DNA from: Streptomyces sp. MBT53 | Lineage (GTDB): Bacteria; Actinomycetota; Actinomycetes; Streptomycetales; Streptomycetaceae | DNA length: 64,000 nucleotides | Assembly: GCF_016654115.1 (NCBI RefSeq) | Contig: NZ_JAEQAZ010000010.1 | Location: 1-64,000 of the forward strand | Direction of reading: 5' to 3' | Shown here: in pieces, positions 25,209 through 33,889 of the stretch | Position numbering within the stretch: the stretch's first letter is position 1 | How the letters are laid out: each line of letters opens with the position of its first letter | Made by a program: the position numbers and the translations under genes | Notes under the pieces: generated by a model | What the model saw: the letters and a program-made list of their open reading frames with translations, nothing else | Databases searched by the model: none | Told to the model about the DNA's origin: nothing

Positions 25209-26504
25209 ATGAAACGATGGACCCGTCTCGCCGGAGCGCTGCTGACGGCGGGGGGACTGCTCGCCACGGCGGCCTGCGGCGGCTCGTCCGGGAAGCAGTC
25301 GGACGGCAAGGTGACGGTGACCCTCATGACCTGGGAGTCCGCCACCACCAACAAGGCCATCGACCAGGCCCTGACCGGCTTCCACGACCCGAACATCACG
25401 GTCAAGCGCGTCGACACCCCCAACGGCAACTACAGCGACAAGCTCGCCGCCCTCACCCAGGCCAAGAAGCTGCCCGACCTGTTCTGGTGCGGCAACGACA
25501 CCGAGCAGCAGTACACCAGCCAGGGCCTCCTCACCGACTGGGCCTCCCGGCTCTCCGGCTCCACCGACTTCGGCGCGAGCAGCTTCGTCTCCTCCACCAT
25601 GAAGAACTGGAAGACCGCCGACGGCAAGATCGGCGGCGTCCCGTCCCTGCTCAACACCTACGGCATCTGGTACGACGTCGACGCCTTCAAGGCCGCCGGT
25701 CTCACCGTCCCCGCGGCCGGCTGGACCTGGGACCAGATGTTCGCCGACGCCGCGAAACTGCATGCGAAGGGCGCCAAGTACGGCCTCGTAGCTGATGCGT
25801 TGACGTCCACGGACGGCCCGTTCTCGCTCAGCACGTACTCACTGTCGGCGGGCGGCGCGCCGTTCGCCGACGACGTCCACCACCCCACGAAGACGACCAT
25901 CGACACGACGTACACCGAAGGCGTCGGCAAGGTCGTGGCGGCGATCAAGAGCGGGGCCATGGCACCGCCCGGCTACGACATCAGCAACCAGCAGGCGCTG
26001 TTCGCCGCCGGACAGATCCCGATGCTGTGGAGCGGCCAGTGGCTCGCGGCCGGCTTCCTCACCGACAAGCCGAAGATCAAGTACGGGTTCGCCCCGCTTC
26101 CCCAGCAGACGAAGCCGGCCACCCTGTACGACGCGGTGGGCATCTGCACCCCGTCGTACACGCAGAACGCGGACGCCACCTTCAAGGTCCTGAAGTACCT
26201 CGACTCCACCGTGTGGACGAAGGTGCTGCCCGACTCCCCGGTCGCGGCCCCGGCCTATCTCTCGGCGCAGAGCGCCTACTACGGCGCGCTGGACAAGGCC
26301 GGCCTCACGACCGTCGAGTCCACCGTCAAGGCGGGCCTCAACACCCCGACCACCATCGGCGTCCGCTTCACCACCCAGTGGGCCAGTCAGTCGAACGACT
26401 TGATCACCGCCTACTGGCCGGACATCCTCAACGGCAAGAAGCCGCTCTCCGACCTCCAGACGATGACCGGCAAGATCAACGATGTGATCAAGAGCAACGG
26501 TTAG
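25209..26504 (+). CDS. Sugar-binding lipoprotein of the ABC importer
   Basis: Encodes 431 residues from the second of two adjacent ATGs; AGGAGG is 5 nt away, but only 2 nt from the first. The lipoprotein signal ends in LLATAAC, so the mature protein is anchored by its cysteine at about 22. The rest is a family 1 extracellular solute-binding protein: VTVTLMTWES, LPDLFWCGND, GKIGGVPSLLNTYGIWYDVDAF and the tail WPDILNGKKPLSDLQTM. It captures the oligosaccharide for the two permeases. A hairpin follows the stop. Confidence 0.92.
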   Translation: MKRWTRLAGALLTAGGLLATAACGGSSGKQSDGKVTVTLMTWESATTNKAIDQALTGFHDPNITVKRVDTPNGNYSDKLAALTQAKKLPDLFWCGNDTEQQYTSQGLLTDWASRLSGSTDFGASSFVSSTMKNWKTADGKIGGVPSLLNTYGIWYDVDAFKAAGLTVPAAGWTWDQMFADAAKLHAKGAKYGLVADALTSTDGPFSLSTYSLSAGGAPFADDVHHPTKTTIDTTYTEGVGKVVAAIKSGAMAPPGYDISNQQALFAAGQIPMLWSGQWLAAGFLTDKPKIKYGFAPLPQQTKPATLYDAVGICTPSYTQNADATFKVLKYLDSTVWTKVLPDSPVAAPAYLSAQSAYYGALDKAGLTTVESTVKAGLNTPTTIGVRFTTQWASQSNDLITAYWPDILNGKKPLSDLQTMTGKINDVIKSNG

Positions 26505-26522
26505 GGCCGCAGGCCGAGCGGC

Positions 26523-26563
26523 GGGCCGGGACCCGAAACGTATCCTGGGAGCGGTCCCGGCCC
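26523..26563. terminator. Hairpin between importer operon and LacI gene
   Basis: GGGCCGGGACC and GGTCCCGGCCC form a perfect 11-bp stem around a 19-nt loop, 19 bp after the binding-protein stop. The loop contains CGAAACGTATCC, a weak match to the locus operator, so the element could also take part in autoregulation. Confidence 0.55.
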
Positions 26564-26574
26564 CCCGGTACGCG

Positions 26575-27630
26575 ATGGAAGGTTGGTCTTCAACTCACGT
26601 GAGAAGTCGTCCCCCGCACAGCCAGAACACCAGGCCCACGATGCGCGACGTCGCGGAGCGCGCCGGAGTCGCCGTAGTCACCGTCTCCCGCGTCGTCAAC
26701 GGCATCGGCACGGTCCGCGAGGAGACGGCCGAGCGCGTGAACGCGGCGATCACCGCCATCGGCTACCAGCGCAACGAGATCGCGCGCTCCCTGCGCCCCG
26801 GCCAGAACTCGATGACCATCGGCCTGCTGCTCGGCGACCTCACCAACCCGTTCTACGCCTCCCTCGCCAAGGCCGCCGTCGAGGTCGCCAACGAGGCGGG
26901 CTACGCAGTGCTGTTGAGCACCGCCGACGAGGACCCGGAGGTGGAGCGCCGGGCCGTGGGCGAGCTGATCGGACGCCGGGTCGCCGGGCTCATCATCGTC
27001 CCGGACCAGGGCGATCACGCCTTCCTCAACGAGATCAACGGCCACGACCACGTGCCCATCGTCTTCGTCGACCGGCCTGCCACCGGCGCCGAGGCCGATG
27101 TCGTCCTCGTCGACAACGAGGAGGGCGGACGCAAGGCCACCCAGCACCTCGTCGACCAGGGCCACCGCCGGATCGCGATCCTCGTCGCGCCCTCCTACTA
27201 CAGCACCGGCCGACGGCTGCGCGGCTACCGCAAGGCGCTGCGCCGCAGCGGCATCGAGCCCGACAACGACCTGGTCGTCACCCTGCGCGCCGGCACCACG
27301 GAGGAGGCCGAGTCCGCCACCCGCACCCTGCTCACCTCCGCGCACCCTCCCACCGCGGTCTTCTCCACCACGGGCTTCCTCACCGAGGGCGTGCTGCGCG
27401 CCTGTCGTGAGCTCCAAGTCTCGGTGGCGGTAGTGGGGTTCGACGACTTCAAGCTCGCCGACATGCTCCCCACCCCGGTCACCGTCGTCACCTCCGACAC
27501 CGAGGAACTCGGCCGCAGGGCCGCCCATATCCTGCTGGACCGCATCGACGGCGACGACTCCCCCTCCCGACGCACGGTCCTCCCGGTCGAGTTGATCGCG
27601 CGCGGCACGGGGGAGATCGGGCACCCGTAA
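26575..27630 (+). CDS. LacI-family regulator of the mannan locus
   Basis: Up to 351 residues. The start is uncertain: ATG 26575, GTG 26599 and ATG 26641 are in frame and none has an ideal ribosome site. The helix-turn-helix with hinge begins TMRDVAERAGVAVVTVSRVVNG and continues IGYQRNEIARSLR. The sugar-binding core follows (GLLLGDLTNPFYASLAKA, VVGFDDFKLADMLPTPVT). The family binds palindromes with a central CG, as in the five TGGAAACGTTRCCA copies around this locus, and usually represses until a sugar is bound. The likely inducer is a mannan-derived oligosaccharide (inference). It is convergent with the first GH76 gene, 2 bp apart. Confidence 0.9.
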   Translation: MEGWSSTHVRSRPPHSQNTRPTMRDVAERAGVAVVTVSRVVNGIGTVREETAERVNAAITAIGYQRNEIARSLRPGQNSMTIGLLLGDLTNPFYASLAKAAVEVANEAGYAVLLSTADEDPEVERRAVGELIGRRVAGLIIVPDQGDHAFLNEINGHDHVPIVFVDRPATGAEADVVLVDNEEGGRKATQHLVDQGHRRIAILVAPSYYSTGRRLRGYRKALRRSGIEPDNDLVVTLRAGTTEEAESATRTLLTSAHPPTAVFSTTGFLTEGVLRACRELQVSVAVVGFDDFKLADMLPTPVTVVTSDTEELGRRAAHILLDRIDGDDSPSRRTVLPVELIARGTGEIGHP

Positions 27631-27632
27631 CG

Positions 27633-28802
27633 TCAGTACAGCGTCCGCCACTTGGCACGCGGCCAGGCGAGCACGGCGTAGAGCTGCGCCAGGGCCGCCT
27701 GCTGGATCGCCTGGGTGCCACCGGCCGTGTCGAAGTGCACGAGCCCGGTGGCGGGGTCCCGCATCGTGTCCCACACCTGGTCGGCGTAGTCGGCCATCGC
27801 CCGGTGATAGGTGTTCTTCCCGGTCACCGATTCCAGGAGCAGCAGGTTCTTGAAGAAGATCGAGTTGAAGAACACGGGCTGCGTGAACAGCCGTCCCTGC
27901 GTGACGTAGTAGGCGTACGCGGCGGCGGCAACCCGCTCCGCCTCGCGCAGATGGGTACGGTCACGGGTCACCTGGTACAGCAGCACCGCGACACCGACCG
28001 GCACGCCCTGGTTGTAGGACCAGAAGGTTTTCTCCACGGTCCCCTGGAGGTCAAGATGGTCCCAGTACAGGCCACTTGGGCTCTGGAGATGTGTGTTCGT
28101 CCAGTCGTGGAAGCGCTTCGCCCAGTCCAGGTAGTCCGCCTCGCCGGTGATCTGGTGCAGCCGCAGGGCTAGTTGGGCGCCCGGCATGTTGGAGACGGTG
28201 TTGCGGTCGTGGCTCCAGTCGGCCTGCGTCCAGAAGACCCCGCCCGGCGCGGCATGACCGCTGTCGGTGTCCCAGCCGGACCTGACCAGGGCGAAGATCT
28301 CCTTCGCGCGGGCCAGCGCGGCGGTGTCCCCGGTCTGCAGATACCGCTGGACCTTCGCCAGGCCGACCCATTCGTTGTCGTCGTAGAACATGTCCCCGCC
28401 CGAGCCGTACGGCGCGACGGGGTAGGAGGCGTAACCGGGAAGGCCGGTGGTGCCTCCGCCTGGCTTCCAGTAGTGCTCCTGCGCCGCCGCCCGTCGGGCC
28501 AGTTCCGGCTCCAACTCCCCGTCCACGGCGGTGAGATCGAGAGCGGCGATGTGCGCCTGCGAGAAGGGCCATTCGTACGAGTACGGGTTGTCGCCGGCCG
28601 CCGCCGGGAACTGCTCGCGGACGAGCCCGGAGCCGTCGGTCGTGTCGAAGTGTCTTCTCAGCGCGGAGTACGCGTCTCTCGCGCGGAACAACGCCTTTGC
28701 GGAGCTGGGCCGTTCGGCCGCGTCCGCCGGTGTGACGGCCGTTGCCGTCAGTGCGGCCAGACCGGAGCCGATCATCACTCGCCGGGAGGGGCGCAGGGAC
28801 AT
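27633..28802 (-). CDS. GH76 family protein (endo-alpha-1,6-mannanase type), Tat-signal
   Basis: Encodes 389 residues from ATG 28802, which follows GGAGG at ideal distance; an upstream in-frame ATG lies inside the operator. The N-terminus has a twin-arginine-like signal (SRRVMIGSG, cleavage near PADAA). The GH76 barrel shows the catalytic Asp pair Asp141-Asp142 in FYDDNEWVGLAK, plus FWTQADWSHDRNTVSNMPG and WSYNQGVPVG. GH76 enzymes cut the alpha-1,6-mannan backbone of fungal wall mannan and actinobacterial mannans. A LacI-type operator sits 25-38 bp upstream. It diverges from the GH27/GH76 pair. Confidence 0.85.
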   Translation of the reverse strand: MSLRPSRRVMIGSGLAALTATAVTPADAAERPSSAKALFRARDAYSALRRHFDTTDGSGLVREQFPAAAGDNPYSYEWPFSQAHIAALDLTAVDGELEPELARRAAAQEHYWKPGGGTTGLPGYASYPVAPYGSGGDMFYDDNEWVGLAKVQRYLQTGDTAALARAKEIFALVRSGWDTDSGHAAPGGVFWTQADWSHDRNTVSNMPGAQLALRLHQITGEADYLDWAKRFHDWTNTHLQSPSGLYWDHLDLQGTVEKTFWSYNQGVPVGVAVLLYQVTRDRTHLREAERVAAAAYAYYVTQGRLFTQPVFFNSIFFKNLLLLESVTGKNTYHRAMADYADQVWDTMRDPATGLVHFDTAGGTQAIQQAALAQLYAVLAWPRAKWRTLY

Positions 28803-28826
28803 GGTGGCCTCCAAGGGTGCGGGTGA

Positions 28827-28840
28827 TGGAAACGTTGCCA
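28827..28840. promoter_or_regulatory. LacI-type operator 4 (TGGAAACGTTGCCA)
   Basis: The best match to the consensus, 25-38 bp before the GH76 start at 28802. With operator 5 it brackets the divergent promoter region. Confidence 0.78.
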
Positions 28841-28899
28841 TCGACTCAGGAGGCCGTCAACGCCTCTGACAGCACGGGCAGTTCACTCCCGGTTCATTC

Positions 28900-28911
28900 T
28901 GGTCCGGACCA
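28900..28911. promoter_or_regulatory. dre-like palindrome TGGTCCGGACCA
   Basis: A perfect 12-bp palindrome midway between the divergent GH76 and GH27 genes. It agrees at 10 of 12 positions with the DasR core and, like the site at 19053-19064, is followed by TTG. The pairing of this palindrome with a LacI-type operator is repeated at both promoters. Confidence 0.5.
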
Positions 28912-28946
28912 TTGACGGCCGAACCCGGCGGGTGGAACCCTCGCGA

Positions 28947-28960
28947 TGGTTACGTTTCCA
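28947..28960. promoter_or_regulatory. LacI-type operator 5 (TGGTTACGTTTCCA)
   Basis: Read on the minus strand it is TGGAAACGTAACCA. It lies 47-60 bp before the GH27 start at 29007 and differs from the consensus at one central position. Confidence 0.72.
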
Positions 28961-29006
28961 ACGGTGAGTTCGTGCAGCCCCCCACGGCGAAGCAGGAGAC
29001 CTCGAC

Positions 29007-30620
29007 ATGACCGTTCCGGCACCCTTCAGGAGACGCCTGAGCGCCGCCCTCACCATGGCGCTGCTGCTGGCCCTCGTCCCGGCCCTGCTGGTACTGCGCG
29101 CCGCACCGCCCGCACACGCCCTCGACAACGGCCTCGCCCGGACGCCCCCGATGGGCTGGAACGACTGGAACGCCTTCGGCTGCAACGTCACGGAGCAGCT
29201 CGTCGAGCAGACCGCCGACTATCTCGTCTCCTCCGGGCTGAAGGACGCCGGGTACCAGTACGTCAACATCGACGACTGCTGGATGACCTCGGCCCGCAAC
29301 GCGGCGGGTCAACTCGTCCCCGATCCCGTCAAGTTCCCCGACGGCATCAGCGGCACCGCCGCCTACGTCCACAGCAAGGGCCTCAAGCTCGGCATCTACG
29401 AGAGCGCCGGCACCGCCACCTGCGCCGGCTATCCCGGCAGCCTCGGCCACGAGCAGACGGACGCCAACAGCTTCGCGGCCTGGGGCGTGGACTACCTCAA
29501 GTACGACAACTGCAACCACCAGAACGTGCCCGACCAGCAGCGCTACACCGCGATGCGCGACGCCCTCGCGGCGACCGGCCGCCCGATCGTCTACAGCCTC
29601 TGCAACTGGGGCCTCGCCGACGTGTGGACCTGGGGCGCGGGCGTCGGCAACAGCTGGCGCACCACCGACGACATCAACGTCAACTTCTCGACCGTGGTGT
29701 CCATTTACAAGGCCAACGTCAAACTCGCCGCGTACGCCAAGCCGGGCGCCTGGAACGACCCCGACATGCTCGAGGTCGGCAACGGCATGTCGTTCACCGA
29801 GGACCGCACCCACTTCAGCCTCTGGTCGGAGATGGCCGCGCCCCTGATCGCCGGCACCGACCTGCGCAAGGCCACCGCCGCCACGCTCTCCCTCTACGGC
29901 AACAAGGACGTCATCGCCGTCGACCAGGACTCCCTGGGCAAGCAGGGCACCGAGATCTCCAACTCCGGTGGCCTGCACGTCCTTTCCAAGCCCCTCGCCA
30001 ACGGCGACGTCTCGGTCGTCCTCTTCAACGAGAACTCCTCCGCCGCCACCATCACCACCTCCGCCACGGCGGCCGGCCTCCCCTCGGCGTCCTCGTACAA
30101 GCTCAACAACCTCTGGTCGCACGTGATCAGCTCCACCGCCGGCACCATCTCGGCGAGCGTCCCCGGCCACGGCTCGGTCATGTACCGGGTCTCCGCGGGC
30201 AGCGGCACCAGCGTCGGCACCACCCACCCCCTGATCGGCGCCTCCTCCAACCGCTGCCTCGACGCCTACAACGGCGAGACCACCCCCGGCACCAAGATCG
30301 AGATCTGGGACTGCGGCGGCGGTACCAACCAGGCCGTGACCATCACCGCCGCCGGTGAACTCCGGCTCTACGGCGGCACCCAGTGCCTTGACGCCTACAA
30401 CAACCAGACCGGCAACGGCACCAAGGTGCAGCTCTACACCTGCAACGGCGGCGCCAACCAGAGGTGGAGCCTCAACCCCAACGGCACCGTCACCGGCACC
30501 CAGTCGGGCCTGTGCCTCGACGTCACCGGCGGCGACCAGCCCGCGGGCAACGTCAACGGCATCGCGCTGGAACTCTGGTCCTGCAACGGTGGCGCCAACC
30601 AGCAGTGGCGCCTGGGCTGA
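29007..30620 (+). CDS. Secreted GH27 alpha-galactosidase (or beta-L-arabinopyranosidase) with CBM13
   Basis: Encodes 537 residues; AGGAG lies 8 nt before the ATG. A signal peptide (about 1-38, PPAHA|LD) leads into a GH27 barrel: PPMGWNDWNAFGC, IDDCWM, the nucleophile Asp167 in LKYDNC and the second catalytic region WNDPDMLEVG (249-258). A beta-sandwich (about 320-400) and a C-terminal ricin-B/CBM13 trefoil (about 408-537, with repeated LDAYN/LDVTG and NQRW/NQQW) complete it. Most likely it removes alpha-galactose side groups, as found on galactomannans of some fungi. Streptomyces GH27 with CBM13 can also be beta-L-arabinopyranosidases, which I cannot exclude. The GH76 gene follows in the same operon. 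Confidence 0.88.
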   Translation: MTVPAPFRRRLSAALTMALLLALVPALLVLRAAPPAHALDNGLARTPPMGWNDWNAFGCNVTEQLVEQTADYLVSSGLKDAGYQYVNIDDCWMTSARNAAGQLVPDPVKFPDGISGTAAYVHSKGLKLGIYESAGTATCAGYPGSLGHEQTDANSFAAWGVDYLKYDNCNHQNVPDQQRYTAMRDALAATGRPIVYSLCNWGLADVWTWGAGVGNSWRTTDDINVNFSTVVSIYKANVKLAAYAKPGAWNDPDMLEVGNGMSFTEDRTHFSLWSEMAAPLIAGTDLRKATAATLSLYGNKDVIAVDQDSLGKQGTEISNSGGLHVLSKPLANGDVSVVLFNENSSAATITTSATAAGLPSASSYKLNNLWSHVISSTAGTISASVPGHGSVMYRVSAGSGTSVGTTHPLIGASSNRCLDAYNGETTPGTKIEIWDCGGGTNQAVTITAAGELRLYGGTQCLDAYNNQTGNGTKVQLYTCNGGANQRWSLNPNGTVTGTQSGLCLDVTGGDQPAGNVNGIALELWSCNGGANQQWRLG

Positions 30621-30653
30621 CCGCTCCCATTCCCCCACCTCGATGGAGCCGGC

Positions 30654-32114
30654 ATGAATTCAACTGCTAGACGGATCAGGCGAGTCGGGACCGGTCTGAT
30701 CGCCGCCCTGGCCCTGTTCGTGCCGGTCTCCACCGGCGTCGCGACCGCCGCCCCCGAGGCGACGATCTGCAACAACTACTGCGACGCCCGCGACCCCGCC
30801 CTGTCCCCGGGAGACCGGCAGCCCGTGTCGGCCACCATCTACTCCCGCACCCTCACCCTGCACTTCGACGACACCGACGCGATGGGCTGGGCCTCGATCA
30901 CCAACGGCAGCCCCGGTGACGAGGTCTGGCTCGACCGCTCCTTCGACGGCGGCCGTACCTGGAGCTCGGGCAGCAAGCTCGGCGACACCACCATCCCTGC
31001 GGGTCAAGGTGGTTGGCGCACGCTGATGTACAACGTCGACGACTGGAACGCCCTCGGCGTCGGCGCCCTGCGCGCCTGCGGCAAGGCCGGTGACCGGGCC
31101 GAGATCGCCTGCACACAGTGGGCCCGGACGACCTGGAACGCGGGCAGCCGCGCGACCGCCGCCGCCACCGCGCTGATGCAGTCCTACAACCTGGGCACCG
31201 GCCTCTTCGACACCACCGGCTGGTGGAACTCCGCCAACGCACTGACAGCCGTCATCGACAACATCCGCGTCACCGGCATGGGCAGCTACAAGTACGCCAT
31301 CGCCAACACCTACGACCGCAACCTCTCCGCCCAGGGCGGCAACTTCACCAACGACTACATCGACGACACCGGCTGGTGGGGACTGGCCTGGGTCGACGCG
31401 TACGACCTCACCGGCGACTCCCGCTACCTCAACACCGCCCGCGCGGACGCCGATTACATGGCCCGCTACTGGGACTCGACCTGTGGCGGCGGCGTGTGGT
31501 GGAGCACGGCGAAGACCTACAAGAACGCGATCGCCAACTCCCTCTACCTGGAGCTGAACGCGGCCCTGCACAACCGCGTCGCGGGCGACACGACGTACCT
31601 GGGGCGCGCCAACGCCGAGTGGTCGTGGTTCAAGGGCACCGGCGTGATCAACGGCTCCCACCTGGTCAACGACGGCATCAACCTGGCGACCTGCGGCAAC
31701 AACGGCGACACGACATGGTCGTACAACCAGGGCGTCCTGCTCGGTGGTCTCTCGGAGCTGTACCGGGCGACCGGTGACTCGGCCCTCCTCACCACCGGCC
31801 GGCAGATCGGCGACGCCTCGACCACGTCGACGGCCCTCAACTCCGGTGGGATTCTGCGGGAACCGTGCGAGGCGAACGGCTGCGGTGGTGACGGGCCGTC
31901 GTTCAAGGGGGCGTACGTCCGGGGGCTGAGTGCCTTCAACTCCCGGCTGTCCGACCGCCCTTACACCTCGTACATCGCGCGGCAGGCCACCGCCGCCTAC
32001 GCGAACGACCGCAACGCCCTCGACGCGTACGGGCTGCACTGGGCCGGGCCGCTGGACTCCACCGACGCGGCCCGGCAACAGAGCGCGCTCGACCTGATGA
32101 ACGCGGCGAACTGA
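30654..32114 (+). CDS. Secreted GH76 endo-alpha-1,6-mannanase with N-terminal carbohydrate-binding-like domain
   Basis: Encodes 486 residues, 33 bp after the GH27 gene; GGAG precedes the ATG. A signal peptide (about 1-33, TAAPEA) is followed by a beta-rich domain (about 34-150, [28 protein letters not shown]) and a classical GH76 barrel: [14 protein letters not shown], Asp237-Asp238 in [40 protein letters not shown] and [13 protein letters not shown]. Paired with the GH76 at 27633 it gives two secreted mannan-backbone cutters; the sequences are quite different, suggesting different fragment lengths or substrates. Confidence 0.9.
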   Translation: MNSTARRIRRVGTGLIAALALFVPVSTGVATAAPEATICNNYCDARDPALSPGDRQPVSATIYSRTLTLHFDDTDAMGWASITNGSPGDEVWLDRSFDGGRTWSSGSKLGDTTIPAGQGGWRTLMYNVDDWNALGVGALRACGKAGDRAEIACTQWARTTWNAGSRATAAATALMQSYNLGTGLFDTTGWWNSANALTAVIDNIRVTGMGSYKYAIANTYDRNLSAQGGNFTNDYIDDTGWWGLAWVDAYDLTGDSRYLNTARADADYMARYWDSTCGGGVWWSTAKTYKNAIANSLYLELNAALHNRVAGDTTYLGRANAEWSWFKGTGVINGSHLVNDGINLATCGNNGDTTWSYNQGVLLGGLSELYRATGDSALLTTGRQIGDASTTSTALNSGGILREPCEANGCGGDGPSFKGAYVRGLSAFNSRLSDRPYTSYIARQATAAYANDRNALDAYGLHWAGPLDSTDAARQQSALDLMNAAN

Positions 32115-32121
32115 TGGTCCG

Positions 32122-33039
32122 TCACTTGCGCTTCGCGGATGCGGCCAAGGCCTTGAACTCGTCCCACCGGACCCGGGGACGGGTCAGGCCGCGTCGCTCC
32201 AGATAGCGGGCGGTGGCGCGGCGGGTGTCGCGCAGGACGCGGATCGCGTCGGTCGGGCGGCCCGTGCCCATGGGTTCCACCACCTTGGCGGGGACCAGCA
32301 GCCAGCCGTCGCCCACGGCCTTCAGGGTGCCCCGGACCAGGGCGTTGTGCATATTGTTCAGCTGCTCGTCGTGCCGGTGCACCAGGAGCGAGGCCGGCCC
32401 CTCGGTCGCCGCGCAGTCGGCGGGCACCTCCACCGCGAAGCCGTCCCCGGCCGGTACGGGCCGCGTCCGGGCGAGCACCGGTGCCCCGGACGCGTCGCGC
32501 GCGGCGAGCACCGCCGAGGAGAAACGGGCGAGTTGGGCCGCGCCCGGCAGCAAGTGCTCCCCTTCCGGGGCCTGTTGGGCCGACACGGGGAGCGGCGGTC
32601 GTACGACGATCTGGTCCGGGGTGACGGTGATCAGGAGCCGGAGGTAGTACCAGGTCGTCAACGGCCGCATGGGAGCGGAGACATACGCCCTGCTGTGCGG
32701 CTGCCGTTCGAAGAGCATCCGCCAGTAGTCCTCGGCTCCCTGAGGGCCCGTCATGATCTCGTCGGGGCACTCGGCACGGCCGCCGACGAAGATCTGCGGG
32801 GCGTGGTCGAGACCGCTGCCGGTGGGGTCGGAGAAGAGGAGGGCGACGCGGCCGTCCCGGCGGATGTTCAGCGCCTTCTGCGCGAAGGCCAGCGACGTGC
32901 TCAGCAGAAGCGTGCCGTCCTTCTGCCGCCGTACGGCGGTCGGCCAGACCAGCGGTGTGCCGTCGCGGCCGAGGGTGACGAACTCGCAGGTCCGGTAGGC
33001 GTCCAGGACGTCGAGCGGTGCGGAGTCGAGAAGGGTCAT
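32122..33039 (-). CDS. Pyridoxamine-5'-phosphate-oxidase-like flavin protein
   Basis: Encodes 305 residues from ATG 33039. The N-terminal split-barrel (about 10-150: CEFVTLGRDGTPLVWPTAVR, LLLSTSLAFAQKALNIRRDGRVALLFSDPTG) is typical of the PPOx/F420-FMN binding family. The C-terminal half (about 190-305) is uncharacterised. Its start overlaps the end of the hemerythrin gene by ATGA, so the two are translated together. Substrate and cofactor are not determinable from the sequence. Confidence 0.75.
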   Translation of the reverse strand: MTLLDSAPLDVLDAYRTCEFVTLGRDGTPLVWPTAVRRQKDGTLLLSTSLAFAQKALNIRRDGRVALLFSDPTGSGLDHAPQIFVGGRAECPDEIMTGPQGAEDYWRMLFERQPHSRAYVSAPMRPLTTWYYLRLLITVTPDQIVVRPPLPVSAQQAPEGEHLLPGAAQLARFSSAVLAARDASGAPVLARTRPVPAGDGFAVEVPADCAATEGPASLLVHRHDEQLNNMHNALVRGTLKAVGDGWLLVPAKVVEPMGTGRPTDAIRVLRDTRRATARYLERRGLTRPRVRWDEFKALAASAKRK

Positions 33040-33803
33040 CGGTTCTGCTCCCCGTCCAGCGGGCCGCGTATCGCCCGGCAGGCGGCAGCGTACTGGCGGC
33101 GGCCGACGGCCTTCCACAGCACTCGGCCGACCAGTGGGGTCCTGTCGAGGAAGTACGCCCGCTCCTCGGGAGTGGCGTCCTCCAGGATCGCGCCGAGCGC
33201 GATCAACAGCCTGTTCCTGGGGATCCGTTCAAGACCACGGCGCCCGACCAGGTCCCATTCCTCGACCGACAGGTGTTCCGAGACCAGGGGCAGCACCAAC
33301 TGCTCCTCGTCGTCGAGGTGTTCGAGCAGCACGGCCGAGTGCTGCTCCAGCGCGAGCGCCAACTCCTCGCCTGCGACGGTGTCCGCGGCCCGCTCCCACG
33401 CGGCCGTCCACTCCGTCGCGACCGTCAGACTCACGTCGATGCGCTGGTGCTGCTCCTCCATGCGTGCCACCAACTGGGCGTCCGGGGCCCGGTCTTGGAG
33501 GTGCGGCCAGATGAGGTCGTCCTCGACGGAGTGGTGGCTGTGCAGTCCCGCCACGTACTCGCGCAGATGCTCCGCGACCTTCGTCGCGCGGGCGGTGTCG
33601 CCGTCGGGGACGGCTCGTACCAGGCGGGGCAGATACGCCGACTCGCGGCGGAAGACCCGGTGGACCACGATCATCTCGTGCGTGTACGGACGCTCGGCCG
33701 TGGGAAGTTCGTCCGTCGTGCTGCTGGGTGACACGCTTGCTTGCTCCAACGATCGGATATCGGCAACAGCCTCCCAGGGTGGTGCGGCCTTCTTGGCGTT
33801 CAC
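33036..33803 (-). CDS. Hemerythrin-like (HHE) domain protein
   Basis: Encodes 255 residues from GTG 33803. A four-helix HHE domain (about 38-190) carries the diiron ligand pattern: H in YTHEMIVVHRV, HSHHSVEDDLIWP, EEQHQRID and EHLDDEEQLVLP. These proteins bind O2, NO or iron. The C-terminal 60 residues are helical and Arg-rich (GRVLWKAVGRRQYAAACRA). The operon with a PPOx-type flavoprotein suggests a redox pair. It diverges from a large regulator with an 86-bp gap. Confidence 0.8.
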   Translation of the reverse strand: MNAKKAAPPWEAVADIRSLEQASVSPSSTTDELPTAERPYTHEMIVVHRVFRRESAYLPRLVRAVPDGDTARATKVAEHLREYVAGLHSHHSVEDDLIWPHLQDRAPDAQLVARMEEQHQRIDVSLTVATEWTAAWERAADTVAGEELALALEQHSAVLLEHLDDEEQLVLPLVSEHLSVEEWDLVGRRGLERIPRNRLLIALGAILEDATPEERAYFLDRTPLVGRVLWKAVGRRQYAAACRAIRGPLDGEQNR

Positions 33804-33889
33804 TTGGGGCCCTTGGCCGCAGGCTTGCGGGAAGGGCGTTTATCGTCCGTTGACCGGGCTGCGACAGGGCTCGGGTAGATTCCCGCGCC

